Shown: positions 26,333 through 34,734 of the stretch, one piece after another
Numbering within the stretch: the first letter of the stretch is position 1
Layout of the letters: each line of letters begins with the position of its first letter
Assembly: GCF_000590475.1 (NCBI RefSeq)
Contig: NZ_CP007441.1
Coordinates: 4,533,032-4,597,031 of the forward strand
Length of the DNA stretch: 64,000 nt
Direction: 5' to 3'
Origin: Stutzerimonas stutzeri
GTDB lineage: Bacteria; Pseudomonadota; Gammaproteobacteria; Pseudomonadales; Pseudomonadaceae
Translations under genes and position numbers: made by a program
Notes under the pieces: model-generated
The model's input: the letters and a program-made list of their open reading frames with translations, nothing else
Told to the model about the DNA's origin: nothing
Database searches by the model: none

Positions 26333-26362
26333 CTCGACAGACCCGCAAGCGGGTCTGTCGAG
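26333..26362 (-). other. intercistronic hairpin between spuD and spuE
   Basis: A perfect inverted repeat with 14-nt arms (CTCGACAGACCCGC at 26333-26346 and its complement at 26349-26362) lies 11 bp after the spuD stop. A realistic fold has a 13-bp stem and a CAAG loop. No T-run follows on the transcribed strand, so it looks like a message stabiliser or partial attenuator rather than a full terminator. Confidence 0.72.
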
Positions 26363-26373
26363 ACGGCTGTGCA

Positions 26374-27471
26374 TCAACGGCCGGATTTGATCTTGGTCCA
26401 GCTGCGGGTCATGGTCCGCTGGGTCTTCGGGTCCAGGTCCGGGAAAGTGTAGAGCTTCTGCAGGACAGCCTTGCTCGGGTAGATGCCCGGGTCCGTGCGG
26501 ATTGCCTCGTCAACCAGCGGGGTCGCCGCTGCGTTCCCGTTGGGGAATTGGACGTAGTCCGTAATGGAGGCCATCACGTCGGGCTTCATCAGGTAGTTGA
26601 GGAATACGTGCGCATTGTCGACGTTCTTCGCATCGGCCGGGACGGCCAGCATGTCAAAGAAGGTGCCAGCGCCTTCCTTCGGAATGTTATAGCTGACCTT
26701 GACCTTGCCACCCGCTTCTTCAGCACGCGCCTTGGCCTGATAGATGTCACCGGAATAGCCGATGGCGACGCAGACGTTGCCGTTGGCCAGGTCTGAGATG
26801 TACTTCGAGGAATGGAAGTAAGCCACGTTCGGACGGATCTGCATGAACAGATCTTCGGCCTTCTTCAGTTCGTCAGACTTGGTGGTGTCAGGCTTATAAC
26901 CTAAATAGTGCAGCGCCGCCGGAAGGATTTCGGTCGGCGAATCGAGGAAGGAGACACCGCACGCCTTCAGCTTCTCCATATTCTCTGGCTTGAACACCAG
27001 ATCCCAGGAGTCGACCGGTGCGTCTTCACCAAGTGCTGCCTTGACCTTTTCCGCGTTATACCCGATGCCGATCGTGCCCCACATGTAGGGCACCGCGTAC
27101 TGGTTGTCCGGATCACTAGGCTGCAGCGCCTTCAGCAGGTCCTTATCGAGGTTCTCCCAATTCGGCAGTTTGCTCTTGTCGAGCTTCTGGAACACACCAG
27201 CCTTGATTTGCTTGGCCAGGAATGGGTTGGAGGGCACGACGATGTCATAGCCAGAACTGCCGGCGAGCAATTTGGCTTCCAGCACCTCGTTGCTATCGAA
27301 AACGTCGTAGACAACCTTAATACCGGTTTCCTTGGTGAAGTTTTCCAGCGTGTCTTCGGCGATGTAATCGGACCAGTTGAAAACATGCAGCACTTTTTCC
27401 TGAGCTTGTGCAGCGCTAGCAACCGCGCCGGCCAGCGTCACCGCAAGTAGGGTTTTGGCAAAGGGTTTCAT
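26374..27471 (-). CDS. spuD: polyamine-binding periplasmic protein (putrescine-type, SpuD-like)
   Basis: This is a 365-residue PotF-type receptor. The signal peptide MKPFAKTLLAVTLAGAVASA ends with AQA, and the mature part starts VLHVFNWSDYIAEDTLENF. Conserved site segments are VYDVFDSNEVLEAKLLAGSS, YDIVVPSNPFLAKQIKAG, and SKYISDLANGNVCVAIGYSG. The start at 27471 has AGGAG seven bases upstream; a longer frame to 27585 lacks a signal peptide. Position next to spuC matches SpuD, which prefers putrescine in P. aeruginosa. The gene lies 228 bp before spuE, with a strong hairpin between them. Confidence 0.92.
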   Translation of the reverse strand: MKPFAKTLLAVTLAGAVASAAQAQEKVLHVFNWSDYIAEDTLENFTKETGIKVVYDVFDSNEVLEAKLLAGSSGYDIVVPSNPFLAKQIKAGVFQKLDKSKLPNWENLDKDLLKALQPSDPDNQYAVPYMWGTIGIGYNAEKVKAALGEDAPVDSWDLVFKPENMEKLKACGVSFLDSPTEILPAALHYLGYKPDTTKSDELKKAEDLFMQIRPNVAYFHSSKYISDLANGNVCVAIGYSGDIYQAKARAEEAGGKVKVSYNIPKEGAGTFFDMLAVPADAKNVDNAHVFLNYLMKPDVMASITDYVQFPNGNAAATPLVDEAIRTDPGIYPSKAVLQKLYTFPDLDPKTQRTMTRSWTKIKSGR

Positions 27472-27718
27472 CCGTGCAGCTCCTGTTGTGATCATGTGTC
27501 GGGCTAAGGACAGGTCACACTGGCCGGCGATCGTCGCCGGGTCCGTTGCGCCTGGGCAGCAAAGGGTGTGCCGGCATCGACACACCCCTCGGTAAGTCAG
27601 GCCAAAGCACGCGCGCAGTCTGGCAAGGTCGACCTCTGTTTTTCAACAACCCAAACGCGTTTGCGCCTCCGTTCGTAACATAGCTCCGCGACCAGGGCAC
27701 CGCCCCGATCTGGCTTCG
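27472..27718 (-). promoter_or_regulatory. spuC-spuD intergenic region
   Basis: This 247-bp gap holds two dyads on the transcribed strand. GGGTGTG/CACACCC (27564-27587, 10-nt loop) is followed by a short T-stretch. A perfect CCGGCGA/TCGCCGG dyad (27524-27540) lies 53 bp before the spuD ATG. Such spacing suggests that spuD has its own promoter and leader, but I could not fix the -10 and -35 boxes. Confidence 0.4.
27564..27587 (-). terminator. possible weak terminator after spuC
   Basis: A 7-bp stem GGGTGTG/CACACCC with a 10-nt loop is followed on the minus strand by TTTGCTG. It lies about 130 bp after the spuC stop. The T-tract is poor, so termination would be partial. Confidence 0.35.
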
Positions 27719-29080
27719 TCAGCGCAATGCATCCTTCGCGGTGGCATCCAGGCACAGACGAACCTTGTCGATCAGCTCATCGATCTGCTCTTCGTTGATC
27801 ACCAGCGGCGGCGAAATGATCATGGTGTCTCCAACCGCACGCATCACAAGCCCATTACGGAAGCAATGCTCGCGGCAGAGCATGCCCACGCCCGGATCAG
27901 CGAAACGCTCACGGGTTTTCTTGTTTTTCACCAGCTCCAGCGCACCGAGCATGCCGACGCCACGCGCCTCGCCAACCAGCGGGTGTTCGACCAGCTCACG
28001 CCAACGAGACTGCAAATAGGGTGCCGTCTTCGTCTTGACCTGCTCGACGATTTTTTCTTCACGCATGATGCGAATGTTTTCCAGCGCCACCGCCGCGGCC
28101 ACCGGATGTCCCGAGTAGGTGAAGCCATGGTAGAACTCGCCGCCTTCGTTGAGCGTATGCACCACTTCGTCGCGCACCACCACGCCGCCCATGGGCAGGT
28201 AGCCTGATGTCAGGCCCTTGGCGATCGGCATCAGGTCCGGCGCGTTGCCGTAGTAGTCGCTGCCGAACCATTCGCCGGTGCGGCCGAAACCGCAAATCAC
28301 CTCGTCGGCGATAAAGAGAATCTCATAACGGGCGAGGATCTCGCGGATCTTCGGCCAGTAGCTGTCTGGCGGAATGATTACGCCGCCAGCGCCCTGGATC
28401 GGCTCCGCGATAAAGGCAGCGACCTTGTCTTCGCCGACTTCGAGAATCTTCCGCTCCAGCTGCTCGGCGACCCGCACGCCGAACTCCTCCGGATCGAGGT
28501 CCCCGCCCTCGCCGAACCAGTAGGGTTGATCGATGTGCTCGATCCCTGGAATGGGTCCATCGCTCTGCTCGTGCATGGCTTTCATGCCGCCGAGGCTGGC
28601 GCCAGCGATGGTCGAACCGTGATAGCCGTTCCAGCGACCGATGACCACCTTCTTTTGCGGCTGGCCCTTGATCGCCCAGTAATGACGCACCATGCGCAGC
28701 ACGGTGTCGTTGGCTTCCGAGCCCGACCCGGTGAAGAACACATGGTTCATGCCTTCTGGTGCAATCTCGGCGATGGCCTTGGCCAGGGCCAGTGCTGGGG
28801 GGTGGGCGGTCTGGAAGAACAGATTGTAGTAAGGCAGTTCGCGCATCTGGCGGGTTGCCGCCTCGACCAGCTCTTCGCGACCGTAGCCGAGGTTGACGCA
28901 CCAGAGCCCGGCCATGGCATCGAGAATCTTGTGGCCTTCGCTGTCCCAGAGGTGCACACCTTCGCCACGAGTAATGATGCGCGTGCCCTTGGCATTCAGC
29001 GCCTTGAAGTCGGTGAATGGCGGGAGGTGGTGGTCGCGGCTCAGGGCTTGCCATTGCAGGGTTTGCGAATCACTCATCAA
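27719..29080 (-). CDS. spuC: polyamine:pyruvate aminotransferase
   Basis: This 453-residue class III PLP aminotransferase moves an amino group from putrescine, cadaverine or spermidine-type diamines to pyruvate, giving the aminoaldehyde and alanine. Visible features are GLWCVNLGYGREELVEAA, FFTGSGSEANDTVLRMV (PLP phosphate site), NGYHGSTIAGASLGG, FIADEVICGFGRTG (Asp to the pyridine N), and the Schiff-base Lys in PIAKGLTSGYLPMG. Its place between the glutamylpolyamine synthetase and the binding-protein genes equals spuC of P. aeruginosa. A REP-rich gap of about 175 bp separates it from spuB. Confidence 0.93.
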   Translation of the reverse strand: MMSDSQTLQWQALSRDHHLPPFTDFKALNAKGTRIITRGEGVHLWDSEGHKILDAMAGLWCVNLGYGREELVEAATRQMRELPYYNLFFQTAHPPALALAKAIAEIAPEGMNHVFFTGSGSEANDTVLRMVRHYWAIKGQPQKKVVIGRWNGYHGSTIAGASLGGMKAMHEQSDGPIPGIEHIDQPYWFGEGGDLDPEEFGVRVAEQLERKILEVGEDKVAAFIAEPIQGAGGVIIPPDSYWPKIREILARYEILFIADEVICGFGRTGEWFGSDYYGNAPDLMPIAKGLTSGYLPMGGVVVRDEVVHTLNEGGEFYHGFTYSGHPVAAAVALENIRIMREEKIVEQVKTKTAPYLQSRWRELVEHPLVGEARGVGMLGALELVKNKKTRERFADPGVGMLCREHCFRNGLVMRAVGDTMIISPPLVINEEQIDELIDKVRLCLDATAKDALR

Positions 29081-29104
29081 TCACCTCTTTAATCCGTAAT
29101 GTTC

Positions 29105-29247
29105 GGTGGATGAAAAACTCATCCACGCGGAGCCTCCGGCCAAACGTAGGGTGGATCACGCTTCACCGATCCACCGGGTGGCATTCCACTGGGTGGCGAT
29201 CCACCGAACGGGGCCAAGGTGGATGAGAAAAGCGCCATCCACCCTAC
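29105..29247. repeat. REP/BIME cluster (GTAG-type) between spuB and spuC
   Basis: Three to four REP hairpins lie in tandem. They are GTGGATGA/TCATCCAC (29105-29127), a REP starting with the GTAG tag at 29146 (GTAGGGTGGAT ... ATCCACC), a degenerate copy around 29175-29205, and an inverted copy ending CCACCCTAC at 29247. The inward-facing arrangement with GTAG at one end and CTAC at the other is a typical BIME. The same family appears near 37.8, 52.6 and 59.4 kb. Confidence 0.8.
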
Positions 29248-29255
29248 GGCTGTCT

Positions 29256-30611
29256 TCAAACCGAGAGCATCAGGAACTCCCGCTCCCAGGAACTGATCAC
29301 CCGATGGTAGTTCTCCTGCTCGGCGCGCTTGACCGCGACGTAGCCGGTGATGAATTTCGGGCTCAGGTATTTCTCCAGCTGCCGGCAGCTCTCCATCCGT
29401 TCCAGCGCGGCCTCCAGAGTCAGCGGCAGGCGCAGGTTGCGGCGTTCGTAGCCTCGGCCTTTGACCGGCTGGCTCGGCGGCAGCTCCTCAATCATGCCGA
29501 TGTACCCGCATAGCAGACTGGCGGCGATGGCCAGATACGGATTGGCGTCTGCCCCTGGCAGGCGATTCTCGACGCGGCGATTCTGCGGGTCGGAATCCGG
29601 TACGCGCAGGCCGACGGTACGGTTCTCTTCGCCCCACTCGACATTGACCGGCGCCGAGGTGTCGGGCAGGAAGCGGCGGAACGAATTGACGTTGGGCGCG
29701 AACAACGGCAGCAGTTCAGGGATGTATTTCTGCAAGCCGCCAACGTGATGCAGGAACAGTTGACTCATGGTGCCGTCGCTGTTGGAAAAGATGTTACGCC
29801 CGGTCTCGTCGACCACGCTCTGGTGCAGGTGCATGGCGCTGCCGGGTTCGCCGGTCATGGGCTTGGCCATGAAGGTGGCGGCCACGTTGTGCTTGAGCGC
29901 CGCCTCGCGCATGGTGCGCTTGAACACCAGGATCTGGTCGGCCAGGTGCAACGCCTCGCCATGACGGAAGTTAATCTCCATCTGGGCGGTGCCTTCTTCG
30001 TGGATCAGCGTATCCAGATCCAGCCCTTGGGCCTCGCACCAGTCGTACATGTCTTCGAACAGGGGGTCGAATTCGTTGGCCGCGTCGATGGAGAATGATT
30101 GCCGGCCAGTCTCCTGGCGACCCGAGCGGCCAATCGGCGGCTGAAACGGCAGGTCCGGGTCTTCGCAGCGCTTGGTCAGGTAGAACTCCATCTCCGGCGC
30201 GACGATGGGCTGCCAGCCCTTGTCGGCGTACATCTTCAGTACGCGCTTGAGGATGTTGCGCGGCGAGATTTCGATGGGATTGCCCATCTTGTCGTAGGTG
30301 TCGTGGATCACCTGAGCGGTGGGCTCGATGGCCCACGGCACCAGAAACACCGCATCCGGGTCGGGCCGGCAGAACATGTCGATATCAGCCGGGTCGAGCA
30401 GTTCGTAATAGATGTCATCTTCAACATAGTCGCCGGTCACGGTCTGTAGCAGCACGCTCTCCGGCAGGCGCATGCCCTTCTCGTCGAGAAACTTGTTGGT
30501 GGGTGAAATCTTGCCGCGGGCGATACCGGTCAGATCGCTTATCAGGCATTCCACCTCGGTAATCTTGCGTTCTTTCAGCCAGCCGGTGAGCTGGTCGAGC
30601 TTGCTGGACAT
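29256..30611 (-). CDS. spuB: glutamine synthetase-family gamma-glutamylpolyamine synthetase
   Basis: This 451-residue ligase joins glutamate to putrescine or another polyamine with ATP, the first step of the gamma-glutamyl route. The glutamine synthetase fold shows ECLISDLTGIARGK, the metal-binding APEMEFYL, HEEGTAQMEINFRHG, TFMAKPMTGEPGSAMHLHQS, NVEWGEENRTVGLRVPDSDP, and RVENRLPGADANPYLAIAAS. Loss of the classical adenylylation-site tail is usual for this subfamily. It lies between spuA and spuC on the same strand, as in P. aeruginosa. Confidence 0.93.
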   Translation of the reverse strand: MSSKLDQLTGWLKERKITEVECLISDLTGIARGKISPTNKFLDEKGMRLPESVLLQTVTGDYVEDDIYYELLDPADIDMFCRPDPDAVFLVPWAIEPTAQVIHDTYDKMGNPIEISPRNILKRVLKMYADKGWQPIVAPEMEFYLTKRCEDPDLPFQPPIGRSGRQETGRQSFSIDAANEFDPLFEDMYDWCEAQGLDLDTLIHEEGTAQMEINFRHGEALHLADQILVFKRTMREAALKHNVAATFMAKPMTGEPGSAMHLHQSVVDETGRNIFSNSDGTMSQLFLHHVGGLQKYIPELLPLFAPNVNSFRRFLPDTSAPVNVEWGEENRTVGLRVPDSDPQNRRVENRLPGADANPYLAIAASLLCGYIGMIEELPPSQPVKGRGYERRNLRLPLTLEAALERMESCRQLEKYLSPKFITGYVAVKRAEQENYHRVISSWEREFLMLSV

Positions 30612-30656
30612 ATCGACCTCAAGAATTGATGAAAAGAGCGCCGTGCCGGCCTGCGC

Positions 30657-31403
30657 TCAGCGCCGTCCCGCGCGTTCCTGGCAAGCGCGGGCAAATCCCT
30701 CGAACAGCGCCAGGTAATAAGGATGTTCATGCACCTTCCATTCCGGGTGCCACTGCACACCAAGAGCGAAGCTCTGTGCGCCCTCGACAGAAAACGCCTC
30801 GATCAAGCCATCCGGCGCCAGACCTTCGATACGCAGCCCCGCGCCGAGCCGCTCGACGCCCTGGCCATGCACCGAGTTGATCTCTATCTGCGCAGGCAGC
30901 CCAAGACGCTCCAGTAGCCCACCCGGTTGCACGTGCAGAGGATGGCTCAGGCCGTACTGAACCTCGACTGGGTCTTCGGCGCGCTCACGGTGATCCGCGT
31001 AGGGCCCGACTTCGTGGACCTTCTGGTGCAAGCTGCCGCCAAAGGCAACGTTCATTTCCTGAAACCCACGGCATACCCCGAACACCGGGATGCCGGCTTC
31101 GACCGCTGCACGAATCAGCGGTAGCGTCAGTTGATCTCGAGAGGGGTCGTGCGGCGTGCCTTCGGCGCTGGCCGGGCCACCATACCGATGAGGTTCGACA
31201 TTGGAAGGCGAGCCGGTAAAGAAGAGGCCGTCTACGCTATCTAATACAGCAGCGGGGTCAATCAGGTCGCCGAGCGCCGGGATGACCAATGGCATCCCGG
31301 CTATAGCCGCCGCCCGCAGGTATTTGTCACCGGCAATATGGAAACTGTGGTGGCCGATCTGCCTGGTACAGGCCGAAACGCCGATCAATGGCACGCGAGG
31401 CAT
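30657..31403 (-). CDS. spuA: gamma-glutamyl-polyamine/GABA hydrolase (class I amidotransferase-like)
   Basis: This 248-residue peptidase C26 enzyme is expected to hydrolyse the gamma-glutamyl amide of gamma-glutamyl-GABA or related polyamine products and release glutamate. The nucleophile Cys is in FGVCRGFQEMNVAFGG and the catalytic His-Glu pair is in ALGVQWHPEW. The N-terminus PLIGVSACTRQIGHHSFHI is typical of PuuD/SpuA. It is the first gene of the minus-strand polyamine operon, divergent from spuI across 251 bp, which should contain the operon promoter. Confidence 0.92.
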   Translation of the reverse strand: MPRVPLIGVSACTRQIGHHSFHIAGDKYLRAAAIAGMPLVIPALGDLIDPAAVLDSVDGLFFTGSPSNVEPHRYGGPASAEGTPHDPSRDQLTLPLIRAAVEAGIPVFGVCRGFQEMNVAFGGSLHQKVHEVGPYADHRERAEDPVEVQYGLSHPLHVQPGGLLERLGLPAQIEINSVHGQGVERLGAGLRIEGLAPDGLIEAFSVEGAQSFALGVQWHPEWKVHEHPYYLALFEGFARACQERAGRR

Positions 31404-31654
31404 GGGATACTCGTCTTTCCAGATGGGGCTCGTCGGAGAGTAGTCTTGTTCGTTTTTATAGACAATAGCCGAGCATTCCCGCTTCGGAAAGCGCCTTCAA
31501 CAATGGGCGATTATTTTCTCAATCGCCCCAAAAACGCCCAATGTGGGCCTTGGTGGGGCATTTCGAGGCGCTATTGACAGGGACAAGGCTTTTCGATTGA
31601 CTCCGAGTCAAGCTGTTTGATGATTGAAATTTTTAACAATTAAGGTGCTTCATC
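31404..31654. promoter_or_regulatory. spuA-spuI divergent promoter region
   Basis: This AT-richer 251-bp gap separates the divergent polyamine genes. A TTGACA at about 31574 upstream of spuI is a candidate -35, but I find no good -10 at 17 bp. A repressor site for a PauR-like regulator would be expected here by analogy; I could not identify one. Confidence 0.4.
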
Positions 31655-33031
31655 ATGCTTCCGCCGCCGCGTGCCGTTCAGCTCAACGAAGCGAACGCAT
31701 TTCTCAAGGAACACCCGGAGGTCCAGTACGTCGACCTACTGATCGCAGACATGAACGGAGTCGTTCGTGGCAAGCGCATCGAACGCGCCAGCCTGCACAA
31801 GGTGTATGAAAAAGGTATCAACCTGCCGGCCTCGCTGTTCGCCCTCGACATCAATGGCATCACCGTAGAGAGCACAGGCCTGGGCATGGACATCGGTGAT
31901 TCCGACCGGACCTGCTTCCCGATCCCCAATACTCTGAGTAACGAACCCTGGCAGAAGCGCCCGACCGCGCAACTGTTGATGACCATGCACGAACGCGATG
32001 GCTCGCCGTTTTTTGCCGACCCCCGCGAGGTGCTGCGCCAAGTGGTAAGCAAGTTCGACGAGCTGGGCCTGACCATCTGCGCCGCGTTCGAACTGGAGTT
32101 CTATCTGATCGATCAGGAGAACGTGAACGGCCGGCCACAACCGCCACGCTCGCCCATTTCCGGCAAGCGCCCGCATTCCACCCAGGTCTATCTGATCGAT
32201 GACCTCGACGAATATGTCGACTGTCTGCAGGACGTCCTCGAAGGCGCCAAGGAACAGGGCATTCCCGCCGATGCCATCGTCAAGGAAAGCGCCCCGGCGC
32301 AGTTCGAAGTCAACCTTCATCATGTAGCCGATCCAATCAAGGCGTGTGATTACGCCGTGCTGCTCAAGCGCCTGATCAAGAACATCGCATACGACCATGA
32401 AATGGACAGTACCTTTATGGCCAAGCCCTACCCCGGCCAGGCCGGTAACGGGTTGCATGTGCACATCTCGCTGCTGGACAAGAACGGTAACAATATCTTC
32501 GCCACCGATAACCCGCTGGAAAGCGAAACGCTGCGCCACGCCATCGGCGGCATTCAGCAGACCATGGCGGCATCGATGGCCTTCCTCTGCCCCAACGTCA
32601 ACTCTTACCGCCGTTTCGGTGCTCAGTTCTATGTGCCCAACGCACCGTGCTGGGGCTTGGACAACCGAACCGTGGCGCTGCGCGTGCCCACTGACAGCTC
32701 GGATGCCGTGCGCATCGAGCATCGGGTAGCCGGCGCTGACGCCAATCCCTACCTGCTGCTAGCTAGCGTGCTAGCTGGGGTTCACCACGGCTTGACCAAC
32801 AAGATCGCCCCGGACGAGCCTATCGAGGGCAACTCCTACGAGCAGGTCGAGCAGAGCCTGCCGACCAACCTGCGCGATGCCCTGCGCGAGTTGGACGACA
32901 GCGAGATCATGGCCCGCTATATCGACTCCACCTACATCGACATCTTTGTCGCCTGCAAGGAGAGCGAGCTGGCCGAGTTCGAGCATTCGATCTCCGACTT
33001 GGAATACAACTGGTATCTGCACACCGTCTGA
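31655..33031 (+). CDS. spuI: glutamine synthetase-family glutamylpolyamine synthetase
   Basis: This 458-residue second glutamylpolyamine synthetase of the region is a distant paralogue of SpuB. The motifs are YVDLLIADMNGVVRGKRIE, the metal-ligand FELEFYLI, KESAPAQFEVNLHHVADP, STFMAKPYPGQAGNGLHVHI, CWGLDNRTVALRVP, and RIEHRVAGADANPYLLLASV. Having two such enzymes fits the Pseudomonas strategy of separate ligases for different polyamines. It matches SpuI by its position opposite spuA. The stop codon lies inside a long perfect palindrome. Confidence 0.92.
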   Translation: MLPPPRAVQLNEANAFLKEHPEVQYVDLLIADMNGVVRGKRIERASLHKVYEKGINLPASLFALDINGITVESTGLGMDIGDSDRTCFPIPNTLSNEPWQKRPTAQLLMTMHERDGSPFFADPREVLRQVVSKFDELGLTICAAFELEFYLIDQENVNGRPQPPRSPISGKRPHSTQVYLIDDLDEYVDCLQDVLEGAKEQGIPADAIVKESAPAQFEVNLHHVADPIKACDYAVLLKRLIKNIAYDHEMDSTFMAKPYPGQAGNGLHVHISLLDKNGNNIFATDNPLESETLRHAIGGIQQTMAASMAFLCPNVNSYRRFGAQFYVPNAPCWGLDNRTVALRVPTDSSDAVRIEHRVAGADANPYLLLASVLAGVHHGLTNKIAPDEPIEGNSYEQVEQSLPTNLRDALRELDDSEIMARYIDSTYIDIFVACKESELAEFEHSISDLEYNWYLHTV

Positions 33032-33056
33032 TGCGGCGCGCCGCATCAGACGGTGT
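33021..33056. repeat. 36-bp perfect palindrome across the spuI stop
   Basis: Bases 33021-33038 are the exact reverse complement of 33039-33056, an 18-bp arm with no spacer. The left arm encodes the last three sense codons of spuI plus the stop TGA (33029-33031). There is no T-run after it. As RNA it would form a very stable hairpin just at the end of translation. Confidence 0.9.
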
Positions 33057-33420
33057 CTATTCCTTTCAGCGGCGCGTTGCAGCATTTTCCATCCGCTTCC
33101 GGAGGGGGCACGGAAACCGGCATCCACAGGGCCATACCGATCCTGAGGTTCCTGCGTGAATTCCACGCCCTGGTCGCGCATCCGATTGTAGGCGTCACGG
33201 CAAGCGTCAACGACCAGCACGAGGGACGGCATCGCGCCTTTGGCCACCATGGCGAGCAGGGTCTGGGCGGTCGCGGCATCGTGAGTCGGTGGCCCCGGCG
33301 AGAACAGCCCAAGCTGCATACCGGACCGCTCGCACGCCCAAACTTCCCTGATAAGACCGAGGCGTTTCGAACAGGTTGAGCGTAAACGTCCGCATAAGCC
33401 CTCGCGCCGTAGAACCATCG
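33057..33420 (-). pseudogene. degenerate VOC/glyoxalase-family gene fragment
   Basis: One minus-strand frame reads MQLGLFSPGPPTHDAATA, then PSLVLVVDACRDAYNRMRDQ and VEFTQEPQDRYGPVDAGFR, ending SGSGWKMLQ. That is the second half of a VOC (glyoxalase/bleomycin-resistance type) protein. The upstream part lacks a start and the N-terminal module. Nearby residues such as WFYGARAYADVYAQPVRN occur in another frame, which suggests a frameshift. The frame has no stop at the expected end and runs antisense into spuI. An intact VOC gene follows within 60 bp, so this may be a decayed neighbour. Confidence 0.55.
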
Positions 33421-33468
33421 CAGGCGAAGCTCGGCGAATCGAGCTGACCGCTTCACACAGAAGCCCCA

Positions 33469-33819
33469 TTACAGGTGCTGCAGGATATTGATCAACTTGC
33501 CCATGGGATCCCTGACGTAGAAGCGCCGAACACCCCAGGGTTCGGTGGCCGGACCGTACTCCAACGCCATGCCTGCGTCCTGAACACGACGCAGAGCGTC
33601 AGATAAGTCATCCACCTCTATGGAAAGATCCGGGACAGCCGTATCGGAGCCGCCTTGGCTTGCGAAGCTGACCTGCGCGGTCATGTTCTCCGGACTCGTA
33701 TAAGTACGAATCCAGCCATGATCCATAGCCAGCTCGAGCCCCAGAACGTCTTTGTAGAATGCGTGCGCAACAGCCGGATCGGCGACCGTAACGTTGGCCA
33801 CGATGCGTTTGATCTTCAA
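33469..33819 (-). CDS. VOC (glyoxalase/dioxygenase superfamily) protein
   Basis: This small 116-residue VOC protein begins MKIKRIVANVTVADPAVAHA and has the FYKDVLGLELAMDHGW motif, a mid-domain DLSIEVDDLSDALRRVQDAG and the end WGVRRFYVRDPMGKLINIL. The beta-alpha-beta-beta-beta repeat is clear. Such proteins often dimerise to make a metal or ligand site, but the expected metal ligands are partly replaced, so catalysis cannot be claimed. It lies in the accessory stretch between spuI and aguR. Confidence 0.82.
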   Translation of the reverse strand: MKIKRIVANVTVADPAVAHAFYKDVLGLELAMDHGWIRTYTSPENMTAQVSFASQGGSDTAVPDLSIEVDDLSDALRRVQDAGMALEYGPATEPWGVRRFYVRDPMGKLINILQHL

Positions 33820-33889
33820 GCGAACTCCACTGATTCGGCGATTTGGCAGCCACGACGCGACGGATCAATTGCTCTGCAACAACGACGGG

Positions 33890-34432
33890 TTATATAGGAT
33901 CTTCTTCAGGAATCAGCACCAGAAGGTCTGTAACTTCAATACTCTTACCAACCTGAGATAGCAGAGTAGTGACCTGACCGCGATGGTGAGTCTGATGATT
34001 GAAGAAGTGAAGCGCCAAGCTCGAAAGGCGTTTATTGCCAGGAACCCCTTTGGTGTTGTGGTAGCTGAGGACGAGATCCAGATCATCTTCGGATAGCTCA
34101 TTTATCCAATTGCAGATCTGGCGATCCAACCAGAACCTCTGCTCAGACAGGGCGGCGAAATCTTCAAAAAGCATCTGATCCAGGCTACTCGGGTCTGGAA
34201 GCTCGACTATTTCACGCAACGAAGTCAGGCCGCACGGAGGTGTAGCAAACCGTTTAAGCCAAATGATATCGGCAATGAGAATGTGGTTCAGCGTGCCCAG
34301 AATCGAGCCAAAAAAGGCTCGACGGTCCTTGGCCAGTTCATCTGCGCCTAGCTGACCCGCAGCCTCATAAATTTTCGAATTCATCCATTGGTTGTAGGAA
34401 GCCAGCAATTCGAAGTGTTCTTTCAAGCTCAT
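33890..34432 (-). CDS. DinB-family protein
   Basis: This 180-residue four-helix-bundle protein of the DinB/YfiT type has metal-site histidines in LNHILIADIIWLKRF and HFFNHQTHHRGQVTTLL, in the usual spacing of His48 and His-x3-His. DinB proteins are metal-dependent, often thiol-linked transferases of unknown substrate. The gene has visibly lower GC and different codon use than its surroundings, which suggests recent acquisition. It may be a unit with the VOC gene 70 bp downstream. Confidence 0.85.
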   Translation of the reverse strand: MSLKEHFELLASYNQWMNSKIYEAAGQLGADELAKDRRAFFGSILGTLNHILIADIIWLKRFATPPCGLTSLREIVELPDPSSLDQMLFEDFAALSEQRFWLDRQICNWINELSEDDLDLVLSYHNTKGVPGNKRLSSLALHFFNHQTHHRGQVTTLLSQVGKSIEVTDLLVLIPEEDPI

Positions 34433-34734
34433 CAGGTTTTTTCTCGTTTACCGGTTACATATCGAGATGTACCGAGCCTATCGACTGGCGCATTTCTGCG
34501 TTCAGAAAACTGCCCTTTATCGTCCGGCCTGTTCACTGTGCTCCTGTTACTTATAGACGACGTTCTGGCAGGAGCGTGACCGGCTATCCTCAACCGGCGC
34601 TTTGACACGGAGCCTGCTCCGGTTGGGGCAGCAGAGGACAGCTGGCAAGCACCCGTCGCGATGGTCTCTCGTCGACGGTGTGAGACGGCCGTACCCGTTG
34701 CATCCGTCGCCGCCCTGACATCCAATAGCGTCCC
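34433..34734. other. intergenic region between DinB gene and aguR
   Basis: This 302-bp divergent gap contains a near-palindrome TACAT-N6-ATGTA at 34456-34471, close to the DinB start, which might be an operator. I see nothing else that I can support. Confidence 0.3.

Noticed and set aside
33207..33395. A 62-codon minus-strand frame (MRTFTLNLFETPR...) as an independent small gene.
   Set aside because: It overlaps the VOC remnant in another frame and has no recognisable fold; better explained as part of the decayed gene.
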